This document shows, in pieces, positions 27,282-36,309 of a DNA stretch of 64,000 bases. The stretch is taken from the NCBI GenBank assembly GCA_934467415.1, contig CAKSLQ010000006.1:1-64000 (forward strand), read 5' to 3'. Every line of letters begins with the position of its first letter. Position 1 is the first letter of the stretch. The position numbers and the translations under genes are program-made. The notes below the pieces were generated by a model that saw only the letters and a list, made by a program, of their open reading frames with translations, was not told where the DNA came from and searched no databases. This DNA comes from an uncultured Eubacteriales bacterium (GTDB lineage Bacteria; Bacillota; Clostridia; Oscillospirales; CAG-272).

Positions 27282-30200
27282 ATGAAAAACAGACTTCTCT
27301 CCGCTATCGGGCTTCTTCTGGTTCTGGCGATGCTCTGCACGGTCTCGGCATTTGCCGCGGACGATACGGTGCGCATCGGCGGTGCGGCGGAGCTCGCCGC
27401 GCTCGGCGGCAAGGAGCTCACCGGCAAGATTGAGCTGACGCAGGACATTGATATGACCGGCGTCACGATGGAGCCGATCGCCTCTTTTGCCGGTGAATTC
27501 AACGGCAACGGCTACACGATCAAAAATCTGACCATCTCGGCGGAGTTAGCCGAAAACTATACCACGAAGGGCGCGGCGCTGTTCGCGACTTTCTCGGGTA
27601 AGGCGCATGACGTTGTCTTCGAGAATCCGTCGATCACTCTGACAAAGGGGCAGAATGTCGGCACGGCTGTGCTTTGCGGCATGGTCGGCGAGGACGGCGC
27701 AACGATCGAAAACGTCGGCATTGTCGGCGGCAGCATTGCGTCGGAAGCGGCGAAGACCACCTATGCGGGCGGCCTTGTCGGTTACGCCGTGAATACGTCG
27801 CTCACGGTGAAGAACTGCTTCACCGAGGCGAATATCGCCTACACCGGCAGCGCGAAGCCGAGCTACAACTACTTCGGCGGTATGCTCGGGTATATGATGA
27901 ATGTCAACCTCTCGTTTGAAAACTGCGCGGTGCTCGGCGATGTGGCGGCGCATACCGGCTATAACGTCGGCAATGCAGGCGGCTTTGTCGGCATCATCAA
28001 CGGCTCAAACGCAGGGCGCACCATCGACTTCACCAACTGCTACTTCGGCGGCAAAGTGACGGGCGCCAATGCCTACGGCTTTGCCTACAGCGGCAGCCGC
28101 GCATATCCGGCGATCACGGTCACGGGCTGCTATTACGACAACGAAAAGAACAAGAGCGCATCCAGCTGGTCGCCGTTTAACTGCTTCGGCGCGGGTGCTA
28201 AAGTCACCGGCAAGGTCACGGGCATTGCCACGGCGGACTTTGCAACGCTTTCGATTGACGGCTTCACGGTCAAGGACGGCTACCCTTATCCCGCATGGTT
28301 TGTCGCACCCGCGGGCCCTGTGACCCTCACGATCACGGTTGACCCGGCGGATGCCGCGGTCACCCTGACCGACGGCGCGGGTAAGGAGATCACGCTGACG
28401 GCGGGCGACGCGGGCAGCTACACGGTCATGCTCGATGCAGGCAGCTACACCCTCATGGTCACGCCCGCCGCGGGCGATACCGAGCATACCGCATCGGTGC
28501 AGACCGTGCAGATCGGCAAGCAGGATCGCACGGTTGAGGTTGCTCTCGTGGCAAAGACCTATACCGTCGCATTTGATCTGACGCCCGCCACGGCAGAGCT
28601 TGCGCTTTACCGCGAAAGTGCCGAGGGCGCGCTGCTCGCACCGACGGCAGGCACGACCTACACGCTCACGAAGGGCGACTATTTCTACACGGTCTCCGAC
28701 TTCGGCTATGTGACGAAGTCCGGCACGCTGACCGTGACCGAGGATACGGCAGTCCCGCTCACGCTGGATGAGAGCGAGCGCTATCCGCTGGTCTTCACGG
28801 TGTTCCCGCGCTATGCGGACGCCACGGTCACGCTGACCCGCGCGGACGGCGACAAGCGCGAAATGACCGGCACGGACGGTACATACAGCCTGCCCGCCGG
28901 TTCGTATGATTACAAGATCACGGCAGACGGCTGCAAGACGAAGAGCGGCGCGGTTCTCGTACCCGAGACCGATACGCTGACCTTCACGCTCGTCTCCGGC
29001 GAAAGCTGGGACGGCAGCGTCGCAAAGGGACTCTCCGGCACGGGCACGGCGGACGAGCCCTACCGCATCACGAATGCGGCGGAGCTTGCCTACCTCTCCG
29101 AGGTGCTGCGCGACACCGTCGGCAGCCCCTACAAGACGGCATACTACACGCTCGAGGCGGACATCGACCTCGGCGGCCTCCCCTGGTCGCCGATCGGCAA
29201 GACCTCGGTCTCGCCTTTCGCAGGGTACTTTGACGGCAAGGGTCACACGATAAGCGGCATTTCCGTTTCGGAGGAGAGCGATGTCTATGCATACTACGGT
29301 CTGTTCGGCTGTCTCTCCGACGCAACGGTCCGGAATCTGACGGTTGCGGGCGAGATCTTCTGCACCGAGCGCACGGCGCTGGTCGGCGGTCTCGCGGGCG
29401 CGGCCGTCGGCAACACGACGATTGAAAACTGCGCGACAAACGTGCTGATCTCGGCAGAGGCGGGCGCATCGGTCGGCGGCATGGTCGGGTTCTGCCGCAA
29501 GAGCGACGACATCGGCTATGCATGGATCGACAACACGGTTCGCCTCGTCGGCTGCGTCAACGTCGGCGCGATCGTGCAGAACGGCGAAGACAAGGATCCC
29601 TTCTCGCAGGGCAGAGTCGGCGGCCTCGTCGGCTACAGCAAGAACTGCGTGCAGTTTGAAAACTGCGTCAACCTCGGCAATATCTACGGTGCAAATGTCG
29701 CCGCCGGCATCTGCGGCAACACAGGCTCGTCGCAGGGCGACGGCTGTCACCCGTATCTGAAGGCCTGCTACAACGCGGGCGAAATCGACGGCGTCCTCGG
29801 CGCATATGCGATCTACGGCAAGGGCAGCATGGGCGCGGCCTATGTCACCGACTGCTACACGGCGGCGGGCGGCGCGGAGAATGCGCATGTCTACACCCGC
29901 ACCGCGGCGGAAATGCGCACCGACGCCTTCGCGGCACTGCTCGGCGATGCTTTCGTGCGCGCCGATGGCGCAAACGGCGGCTATCCGTACCCCGCAGGCA
30001 CGGTCGTCCCCGCCAAGGATGAAAGCCTGTCCATTGAGGCGGACAAGTACGTCGGCATCCTCGCCGTCCCGGCGACGGCAGATGTCGGTGACCGCTTCAG
30101 CTTCTTAAAAGACGGCGAAACGCCGAGCGCGGACATCCGCGTCAGCTGCGTGCAGACTGCGGGCGAGAGCTATCTCACCCGCCTGGCAAACGGCAGCATC

Positions 30201-32291
30201 GTCCTTGCAAAGGCAAATGACACCGGCGTCGCCGTCACCGAGACGGTCACGCTCTGCTTTGTCGGCGACGCAGGAAAACTGCGCCGCACGGTCACGGTGG
30301 TGATCGCGCCGGAGAAGGCTTCGCGCCGCGCGCTGGCCGATACGCTGGCCAAGATCTATGCATCCAAGGTTTCGCCCGACGAGTGGGTCGTCTTCGACAT
30401 GGCGGCATACGCCATCCTCACCGACGGTGAGAGCGGTTCGCCCCGCGTCTCCGCTGACGCCGTGCAGAACTACGTCAACCTCGCCATCGACGGGCTGAAC
30501 AAGTCCTATACGCTCCCGAAGGATCGCGCCAAGGCGGAGATCATCATGGGCGTTTGCGGCATCGACACGACGGCGCTCTATCCGGTCAACAGCGCGACGG
30601 CCATTGACAATGCGGCGGCACTCCGCGCCGAAAATATCGGCAGCGACTATACCGCCGCGGTCTGGGCGCTGCTCGCCGACATGCAGGGCAGAGTCCAGTA
30701 TACCGATGCGCAGACAAGGTCGCTGGTCGGCACACTCCTGCGCAACCAGCGCGAGAACGGCATGTTCAGCTACACCTACGGGCTGAACACCTACACCGAT
30801 GCAGACACCACCGGCTGGGCGCTGGCGGCGCTGGCCCGCTTCGCGGCGGACACGCGCGACGCCTACGGCGTCCGCGCGGATGCACAGAAGTTCATTGACG
30901 CCGCACTCGCGGGTCTTTCCGACGAGCTCGGCGCAAACGGCTCGTACGGCAACATCAATACCGATGCGGCGGTCATCACCGGCCTGCTCGCGCTCGGCAT
31001 CGACCCCGCGACCGACGCGCGCTTTATCAGAAACGGCTGCACGCTGGCCGATGCGCCGATGCTCTATGTCAACGCAGCGAAAAACGGCTTTGTGACTGCG
31101 TATGCGGACGGCGACGCCGGCATCAAGGCGGAGGCGCTCGCCACCGAGCAGGGCTTCCGCGCGCTCGTCGCCCTCGAGATCTTCGAGGCGAGAGGCAAGC
31201 AGCCCTACAACATCTTTGCCTGCAACCGGATCGCTGCGGATGACGCCGAGGTCACGCTGACCTTTGCCCCCGCCCGCGCAACCGGTATAGGCACGATGGA
31301 GCTGCCCGCCGAGCCGGACAAGGATGCGGACACCATCACCGTCACCTTTACGATCACGGGCTTGAACAAGAAGGTCTGGGCTTCCGGCGAGCTTGCCGTC
31401 AAGGAAGGCTCGACGGTTTACCACCTGCTCCGCGATGCGGCAAAGGCAAACGACATCACCGTCGTCGGGCTGGAAAAGGGCTATGTGTCCGCGATGACCC
31501 ATGACGGCGAGACGCTGGCCGAGTTCGATCACGGCAAGTCCAGCGGCTGGCTCTACTATGTGAACGGCGAGCTGCCCAAGGTCGGCATCACCGACTGCAC
31601 GCTGAAGGCGGGCGACAAGGTCGAGTGGCTGTACACCTCCGACTACAAGCAGGAGAGCGGCGGCGGCAGTATGGGCGGCGGCAGCAGCCGCCGTGAGCCG
31701 GACACGAAGACGGACGAGAAGACCGAAGAGACGCCTGCGGCGTGGGTCAACCCCTACACCGATGTGAAGGAGGGCGACTGGTACTTCGACGCGGTTCGCT
31801 TCGTTTCGGAAGAGAAGCTGTTCAGCGGCATGACCGCGACCGAGTTCGCGCCCGGCGTGTCGCTCAGCCGCGCGATGCTCGTCACGGTGCTCTTCCGCCG
31901 CGAGGGAGAGCCCGCGGCGGCTGCGGCGGACTTTGCGGACGTACCTGCGGATGCATGGTATGCAAAGGCGGTTGCCTGGGCGGCGGCAAACGGCATTGTC
32001 AAGGGTGTCGCCGACACCGAATTTGCGCCCGACGCGCCGATCACGCGCGAGCAGCTCGCGACGCTGATCTACCGCTACGCAGACTATAAGAAGTACGCGG
32101 CAAAGGACGGCGGCAAGCTGACCTTTACCGATACCGACCGCGTGTCGGCCTACGCCGTACCTGCGCTCTCGTGGGCGACGGCAAACAGCGTTGTCACGGG
32201 GCGTGACGACGGCAGCGTCGATCCGCAGGGCGGCGCGACCCGCGCCGAGTGTGCGGTCGTGATGCTGCGTCTCCTCGCACTTGTAAAATAA
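27282..32291 (+). CDS. SLH-anchored transcobalamin/intrinsic-factor-like protein, predicted surface cobalamin binder
   Basis: This 1669-residue surface protein has a signal peptide (MKNRLLSAIGLLLVLAMLC, cut near AFA). GLUG beta-helix repeats occupy about 30-340, PEGA-like beta sandwiches about 345-580, and a second GLUG region about 582-900. A beta domain (to about 1010) is followed by an alpha/alpha toroid-like helical domain (about 1012-1306; TTGWALAALARFAA, DAAVITGLLALGI, EQGFRALVALEIF). A DUF4430 domain (about 1349-1453; FTITGLNKKVW, YHLLRDAA, SSGWLYYVNGE) precedes three SLH repeats (about 1490-1669) for cell-wall attachment. Toroid plus DUF4430 is the layout of animal transcobalamin and intrinsic factor, and the gene has a cobalamin riboswitch leader. 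I infer capture of cobalamin or cobinamide for an ECF importer. The start has a gaaagga site. Confidence 0.8.
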   Translation: MKNRLLSAIGLLLVLAMLCTVSAFAADDTVRIGGAAELAALGGKELTGKIELTQDIDMTGVTMEPIASFAGEFNGNGYTIKNLTISAELAENYTTKGAALFATFSGKAHDVVFENPSITLTKGQNVGTAVLCGMVGEDGATIENVGIVGGSIASEAAKTTYAGGLVGYAVNTSLTVKNCFTEANIAYTGSAKPSYNYFGGMLGYMMNVNLSFENCAVLGDVAAHTGYNVGNAGGFVGIINGSNAGRTIDFTNCYFGGKVTGANAYGFAYSGSRAYPAITVTGCYYDNEKNKSASSWSPFNCFGAGAKVTGKVTGIATADFATLSIDGFTVKDGYPYPAWFVAPAGPVTLTITVDPADAAVTLTDGAGKEITLTAGDAGSYTVMLDAGSYTLMVTPAAGDTEHTASVQTVQIGKQDRTVEVALVAKTYTVAFDLTPATAELALYRESAEGALLAPTAGTTYTLTKGDYFYTVSDFGYVTKSGTLTVTEDTAVPLTLDESERYPLVFTVFPRYADATVTLTRADGDKREMTGTDGTYSLPAGSYDYKITADGCKTKSGAVLVPETDTLTFTLVSGESWDGSVAKGLSGTGTADEPYRITNAAELAYLSEVLRDTVGSPYKTAYYTLEADIDLGGLPWSPIGKTSVSPFAGYFDGKGHTISGISVSEESDVYAYYGLFGCLSDATVRNLTVAGEIFCTERTALVGGLAGAAVGNTTIENCATNVLISAEAGASVGGMVGFCRKSDDIGYAWIDNTVRLVGCVNVGAIVQNGEDKDPFSQGRVGGLVGYSKNCVQFENCVNLGNIYGANVAAGICGNTGSSQGDGCHPYLKACYNAGEIDGVLGAYAIYGKGSMGAAYVTDCYTAAGGAENAHVYTRTAAEMRTDAFAALLGDAFVRADGANGGYPYPAGTVVPAKDESLSIEADKYVGILAVPATADVGDRFSFLKDGETPSADIRVSCVQTAGESYLTRLANGSIVLAKANDTGVAVTETVTLCFVGDAGKLRRTVTVVIAPEKASRRALADTLAKIYASKVSPDEWVVFDMAAYAILTDGESGSPRVSADAVQNYVNLAIDGLNKSYTLPKDRAKAEIIMGVCGIDTTALYPVNSATAIDNAAALRAENIGSDYTAAVWALLADMQGRVQYTDAQTRSLVGTLLRNQRENGMFSYTYGLNTYTDADTTGWALAALARFAADTRDAYGVRADAQKFIDAALAGLSDELGANGSYGNINTDAAVITGLLALGIDPATDARFIRNGCTLADAPMLYVNAAKNGFVTAYADGDAGIKAEALATEQGFRALVALEIFEARGKQPYNIFACNRIAADDAEVTLTFAPARATGIGTMELPAEPDKDADTITVTFTITGLNKKVWASGELAVKEGSTVYHLLRDAAKANDITVVGLEKGYVSAMTHDGETLAEFDHGKSSGWLYYVNGELPKVGITDCTLKAGDKVEWLYTSDYKQESGGGSMGGGSSRREPDTKTDEKTEETPAAWVNPYTDVKEGDWYFDAVRFVSEEKLFSGMTATEFAPGVSLSRAMLVTVLFRREGEPAAAAADFADVPADAWYAKAVAWAAANGIVKGVADTEFAPDAPITREQLATLIYRYADYKKYAAKDGGKLTFTDTDRVSAYAVPALSWATANSVVTGRDDGSVDPQGGATRAECAVVMLRLLALVK

Positions 32292-32295
32292 AAAA

Positions 32296-32320
32296 GCTGT
32301 CTGCACAATGTGCAGACAGC
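32296..32320. terminator. Bidirectional terminator between converging genes
   Basis: gctgtctgcac (32296-32306), loop aat, gtgcagacagc (32310-32320), flanked by A and T runs on both sides. It serves the SLH protein and the zinc operon, which converge here. Confidence 0.92.
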
Positions 32321-32324
32321 TTTT

Positions 32325-33053
32325 TTATGCATCGTCAAGCATGGCGTTTGCCAGATGACAATAGGAATAGCCATTTTCCGTGTAGGTTTCGAATTCGCCG
32401 ACAACCGTGATTTCGCTGCCAAGTTCCGGGTAATCATCCGGGTAGATATATGCACCTGCAAGCGTGAATTCAATGCCTTGCGAGCAGCAGGCGGTGGCAT
32501 CCGCAATGATGCAGGCAAAATACAGATTGCCTGTTTGCGGATCCTCATAGTAAGCAAAAGGACCTTTCATGCGGACGGTTTTTCCGATGTAGTCATCCGG
32601 TGAAACCAGCATATTATAGACTTCGGCATAGACCATCGTGCTGCTGAGTGTTGTCAGGTCTACATCGATATCGGGTATTTCCGGGAGAGCGGTTGTTTCC
32701 GGCAAGGCTTCGGATACCGGAATGCTTTGGGAAGTGGTTGCTTCAGGCACTTCCGCAGTTGTAGATACTGCCTCCGGCAAATCTGTTGCCTCAGTTGCTG
32801 CTTCGGAAATATCCGAACTAACAGCTGTTATTTCCGAAACAGCGGTTTCGGCAAGCGCGGTTTCAGTGTATGTATGTTCATCGGTGGATTCAGCCGGAAG
32901 CGATTCTGATTTTGCTGAGCTTTCTTTTTTAGAAGCAGCTACTGTTGCATCCGGAAAAGCTGTATCACCGCGCAGATTCGCACAAGCAGAAACTGCAACC
33001 AGCACTGTGGCGGCAGACAACAGGGCAAGTATAATGTTAAATGTTTGTTTCAT
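32325..33053 (-). CDS. Lipoprotein with Thr/Glu-rich linker and OB-fold-like C-terminal domain, zinc operon
   Basis: This 242-residue protein has a lipobox at VAVSAC (C24) and then about 100 residues of low-complexity linker rich in Thr, Ser, Glu and Ala. A compact domain of about 95 residues follows (YIGKTVRMKGPFAYYEDP, YFACIIADATACCSQGIEF, LGSEITVVGEFETY). The strand pattern reads as an OB fold with a Cys pair and a C-terminal His. The start I use overlaps the permease stop (ATGA); longer frames run back through the permease gene. It is the last gene of the zinc operon, so it may hold or deliver metal at the membrane. That role is inferred. Confidence 0.75.
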   Translation of the reverse strand: MKQTFNIILALLSAATVLVAVSACANLRGDTAFPDATVAASKKESSAKSESLPAESTDEHTYTETALAETAVSEITAVSSDISEAATEATDLPEAVSTTAEVPEATTSQSIPVSEALPETTALPEIPDIDVDLTTLSSTMVYAEVYNMLVSPDDYIGKTVRMKGPFAYYEDPQTGNLYFACIIADATACCSQGIEFTLAGAYIYPDDYPELGSEITVVGEFETYTENGYSYCHLANAMLDDA

Positions 33054-33904
33054 CTTCTCACACCTCCAAGTATCGTGCCTGCCAACCAGGACAGACCGAA
33101 AGCGGCGATCTGCACGGCGACGATTGTCGAGCCTACCGGCGTACCGGCGAGAATTGATATCAGAATGCCGAACAGCGCACAGAAAACCGAGAGAATTGAC
33201 GCACAGAACGTCACGCCGCGGTAACTCTTGCATATTCGCATGACAGACAAAGCCGGAAAAATAACCAAGGCAGAAATCAACAGAGAGCCGACAAGGTTCA
33301 TTGCCAGAACAATGATAATTGCAACGATGACAGCAATCAGCAGATTATAAAGCCCGGCTTTTGTCCCGGTCGCTCTTGCAAAGCTTTCGTCGAAGGTTAC
33401 AGCAAATATTTTATTGTAGAACAAGATGAATATCGCCACGACCAGCACAGACATTCCAACGCAAAGCCACACTTCCGCAGGGGACAGTGTCAGGATGGAA
33501 GTGGAGCCGAACAGCGTACTGCACACGTCACCGGAAAGATTCGATGAGGTGGAGAATATGTTCATCAGCAGATAACCGATCGCCAGTGCGCCAACCGAGA
33601 TCATGGCGACTGCTGCATCGCCCTTGATCTTCGTGTTTTGCCCGGTACGCAGAACCAGTACGGCGGTGATGATCGTGATAGCCATCACGAACGGCATTTC
33701 GTTGGTGATTTGCAGCACAGCGGCGATCGCCATTGCGCCGAATGCCACATGGGAAAGACCGTCGCCGATAAAGGAAAACCGTTTCAGCACCAGCGTTACG
33801 CCCAGCAGCGAAGAGCAAAGCGCAATCAGCACACCGACAATGAGCGCATAGCGGACAAAAGGATATGCCCAGTATGTGGAGAGCTTTTCAAAGAGCACCG
33901 TCAT
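33050..33904 (-). CDS. znuB: Zinc/metal ABC transporter permease, ABC-3 family
   Basis: This 284-residue integral membrane protein has about eight helices. LLGVTLVLKRFSFIGDGLSHVAFGA is the ABC-3 family signature near the N-terminus, and NLVGSLLISALVIFPAL is the conserved segment in the second half. It forms the translocation channel for zinc (manganese cannot be excluded) delivered by the neighbouring binding protein. Both ends overlap adjacent genes by four bases, so it is translationally coupled to znuC and the lipoprotein gene. A ZinT domain in the binding protein argues for zinc. Confidence 0.92.
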   Translation of the reverse strand: MTVLFEKLSTYWAYPFVRYALIVGVLIALCSSLLGVTLVLKRFSFIGDGLSHVAFGAMAIAAVLQITNEMPFVMAITIITAVLVLRTGQNTKIKGDAAVAMISVGALAIGYLLMNIFSTSSNLSGDVCSTLFGSTSILTLSPAEVWLCVGMSVLVVAIFILFYNKIFAVTFDESFARATGTKAGLYNLLIAVIVAIIIVLAMNLVGSLLISALVIFPALSVMRICKSYRGVTFCASILSVFCALFGILISILAGTPVGSTIVAVQIAAFGLSWLAGTILGGVRR

Positions 33905-34614
33905 CCTGCATCACTTCCTCTCGCTGCGGCAAAAGCCAGTCCCTGCGGACTTTGCAGATATTGCTCTTTTGTTCCGAAGAAAACGGTGCTGCCAATGTGT
34001 AGAATATGATCGGCATATTTGACTGCTGCCGCAATATCGTGCGAGATCATGATGACGGTGATGCCGTCTTCCCGATTCAGCTTTTCGATGAGCGAATACA
34101 TTTCTTCCGTGACCTTAGGGTCAAGGCCGGAAGTCGGCTCGTCGAGCAGCAGCATTTTTTTCGTGGCGCACAAAGCACGGGCAAGCAGCACACGCTGCTG
34201 CTGCCCGCCGGAAAGTTCTCTGTAGCATCGCTTTGCAAGATGTTCTACATGCATCTTTTCCATTGCGCCTGCGGCAATGGCTTGATCTTCAAAGCTGTAG
34301 AAAGGACGGCTTCCGCAGTGACCCTGACACCCGGAAAGAACGATTTCTCTCACGGATGCCGGAAAGTCTTTTTGTACGATAGTCTGCTGCGGCAGATAGC
34401 CGATCTCATTTTTTCTCAGCCCGTCACCAGCCAGAATTCTGCCGCTGATGGGCGGCTGCAAGCCGAGAATTGTTTTCATAAGTGTACTCTTGCCGGAGCC
34501 ATTTTCCCCTACAATGCAGAGGTAGTTGCCTGCAAAGACCTTTAAATTCAGGTCTTGCAGAACAATCTTCCCATCATAGCCGACGCAGAGATTCTGACAA
34601 GTGAGTTGAGCCAT
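33901..34614 (-). CDS. znuC: Zinc/metal ABC transporter ATP-binding protein
   Basis: This is a 237-residue ABC ATPase. Walker A is GENGSGKST (about 36-44), the Q-loop region is EIGYLPQQTIVQKDFP (typical of ZnuC/AdcC proteins), the signature is LSGGQQQRVLLARAL and Walker B is LLLDEPTSGLDP. The H-loop is in MISHDIAAA. A gagggaaac site precedes the ATG, 12 nt after the znuA stop. It energises ZnuB for import of metal delivered by the ZnuA-ZinT protein. Confidence 0.93.
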   Translation of the reverse strand: MAQLTCQNLCVGYDGKIVLQDLNLKVFAGNYLCIVGENGSGKSTLMKTILGLQPPISGRILAGDGLRKNEIGYLPQQTIVQKDFPASVREIVLSGCQGHCGSRPFYSFEDQAIAAGAMEKMHVEHLAKRCYRELSGGQQQRVLLARALCATKKMLLLDEPTSGLDPKVTEEMYSLIEKLNREDGITVIMISHDIAAAVKYADHILHIGSTVFFGTKEQYLQSPQGLAFAAARGSDAG

Positions 34615-34626
34615 TGGTTTCCCTCC

Positions 34627-36192
34627 TTAATGCAGAGCTGCTTTCAATACGGAAAGGTTCTTTTCCATAATAGAGAGGTATGTCGTGCCGTTTGCCACAT
34701 CCTTGGATGTGGTGGACTGCATGGAATCCATGGTCAGTACCTTTTGGTTTTTCGCAGTCGTGTTCTTTACAATGGTTTCGGCAATCTTATGCTGCGTCCC
34801 CTCAATGGTCAGGACACAGGGCAGATTCAGCTCATCCGCCTTCTTTGCAAGGAACGAAATCGTCTCAAAGCTGGCTTCGGTTTCAGCGGAGCAGCCCACA
34901 AAAGCGGCGTAGTAGTCAAGACCGTAATCGTCCACCAGGTAACGGAACGGGAAGCGGTCGCCAAACAGGACGGTCTTATAGGTTGCGCCGTCCACGGCAG
35001 CCTGATAGTCTGCGTCAAGAGCGGACAGCTTTTTCACATACGCATCGGAATTGGCGGCATAGGTGTCTTTGTTGTCGGGGTCAAGTTCCTGCAAAGACTT
35101 GGAAATGGCATTTACAAGCACCTTTGCGTTCTTTAAAGACAGCCAGACGTGTTCGTCACTTTCTTCCTCGTGCTCATGACCCATCAGTTCATCAAGGATT
35201 TCATCAACAGAAAGCGTATTTTTAACAAAGAACGGATTGTTTTTTGAGTCCATCAATGTGTCAAAGCTGTCACTGCCAAAGTAAATATGAAAATGTTCGG
35301 CTTCGCCCGGCTCATGGCCGTGGTCGTTAAACTGTACATATTTGGGCGCATCGGCATCGACTGTCTCAAACTGATAACGGACGCTGCTGATCTTGCCTTC
35401 GTCATTCAGCTTCGGCTGATAACCGGCATAGGAGTACTCGGCGGAAACGATTTTCCCGTCTGCAAAAGTAAATGTAATCGTTTCCCCGTTAATCGAAATT
35501 CTGTCGGCGTCACACTGCCACGAAGCTTTATACTTCTCCAGATAGGTGTCTTTTGTGGTTGAGCTGTCCTCATCCTCTTCCGCTTTGTGTTCGCAGTATT
35601 CGTCCAGATCACCGTTCAACAGATAAGGGTATAGGGACTTCCATTCACCGGCGAAGTCCGAGAGGGTACGGTCTTCGATGTCGCCCTTTGTGATTTCTTC
35701 ATCGTGACCGTGGTCATGGTCGTGTTCTTCCTCCTGCATGCCCTCAACGGTTTCTTCCGCTTTTACGCTGCCGCCGAGGACATCCAGCAGGTTGATGACC
35801 TTCATATTCTTGTTGGTGGCATTTTTCAACGCATCGTACACCCAGCCGTCGGACTCGCCGCCCACATAGATGAACAGGTCGCAATCGGAGATTTTGACAA
35901 TATCATCGGCGGTAGGCTGATAGCTGTGCAAATCAACGCCGTTGTCCAGCAGCATGGTGATCTCTGCACGGTCAGCCTTATCACCTAAAATCTCATGCAC
36001 CCAGTCGTATTCGGGAAAAATGGTGGTGACAATTTTGAGAGACTTCTCATCGGGCTTGTCATTGTCAGCGGAAGGTTGTTTGGTCGATGCTGTTGTATCG
36101 GTGATGTCATTGTCTGCATCTGTTTTATTGCAACCGGCAAGAACGCCGACGAGCATCAAAAGCGCAAGCAGCAGCGCGGTCATTTTTTTCAT
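34627..36192 (-). CDS. znuA: Zinc-binding lipoprotein ZnuA with internal ZinT domain
   Basis: This 521-residue substrate-binding lipoprotein has its lipobox at LAGC (C21). The N-lobe carries the first ligand H89 (DLHSYQPTADD), then an acidic His-rich loop (EEEHDHDHGHDEE, about 154-166). Residues about 170-338 are a ZinT/YodA-like zinc domain with a His cluster (HGHEPGEAEHFHIYFG, 291-306). The ZnuA fold resumes with HEHEEESDEHVWLS and the C-lobe (GDRFPFRYLVDDYGLDYYAAF, TIEGTQHKIAETI). In streptococcal AdcA the ZinT domain is C-terminal; here it sits in the His-rich loop between the lobes. The usual third-ligand His is not obvious in GDRFPFRYL. Confidence 0.92.
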   Translation of the reverse strand: MKKMTALLLALLMLVGVLAGCNKTDADNDITDTTASTKQPSADNDKPDEKSLKIVTTIFPEYDWVHEILGDKADRAEITMLLDNGVDLHSYQPTADDIVKISDCDLFIYVGGESDGWVYDALKNATNKNMKVINLLDVLGGSVKAEETVEGMQEEEHDHDHGHDEEITKGDIEDRTLSDFAGEWKSLYPYLLNGDLDEYCEHKAEEDEDSSTTKDTYLEKYKASWQCDADRISINGETITFTFADGKIVSAEYSYAGYQPKLNDEGKISSVRYQFETVDADAPKYVQFNDHGHEPGEAEHFHIYFGSDSFDTLMDSKNNPFFVKNTLSVDEILDELMGHEHEEESDEHVWLSLKNAKVLVNAISKSLQELDPDNKDTYAANSDAYVKKLSALDADYQAAVDGATYKTVLFGDRFPFRYLVDDYGLDYYAAFVGCSAETEASFETISFLAKKADELNLPCVLTIEGTQHKIAETIVKNTTAKNQKVLTMDSMQSTTSKDVANGTTYLSIMEKNLSVLKAALH

Positions 36193-36238
36193 TGGGATTA
36201 CCTCCGGATATAATAAAAACTTGAAAAAGGACGCAAAA

Positions 36239-36298
36239 ATACAAGGGTGACGGCAAAAGCCGCAAGGCCTGCCGAAATGGCAGACCGCACCCTTGTAT
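36239..36298 (-). promoter_or_regulatory. Structured leader element upstream of znuA (terminator/attenuator candidate)
   Basis: On the minus strand an 11-bp stem, atacaagggtg with cacccttgtat, closes a region holding two further hairpins: ctgcc-atttc-ggcag and gcggc-tttt-gccg(t). This gives a three-way-junction shape. It is followed by ttttt, so it can also act as an intrinsic terminator. It lies between the small Cys-rich membrane gene and znuA, which has no strong promoter of its own, so partial read-through is likely. Regulation by metal is only a hypothesis. Confidence 0.65.
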
Positions 36299-36309
36299 CC
36301 GATTTCAAT

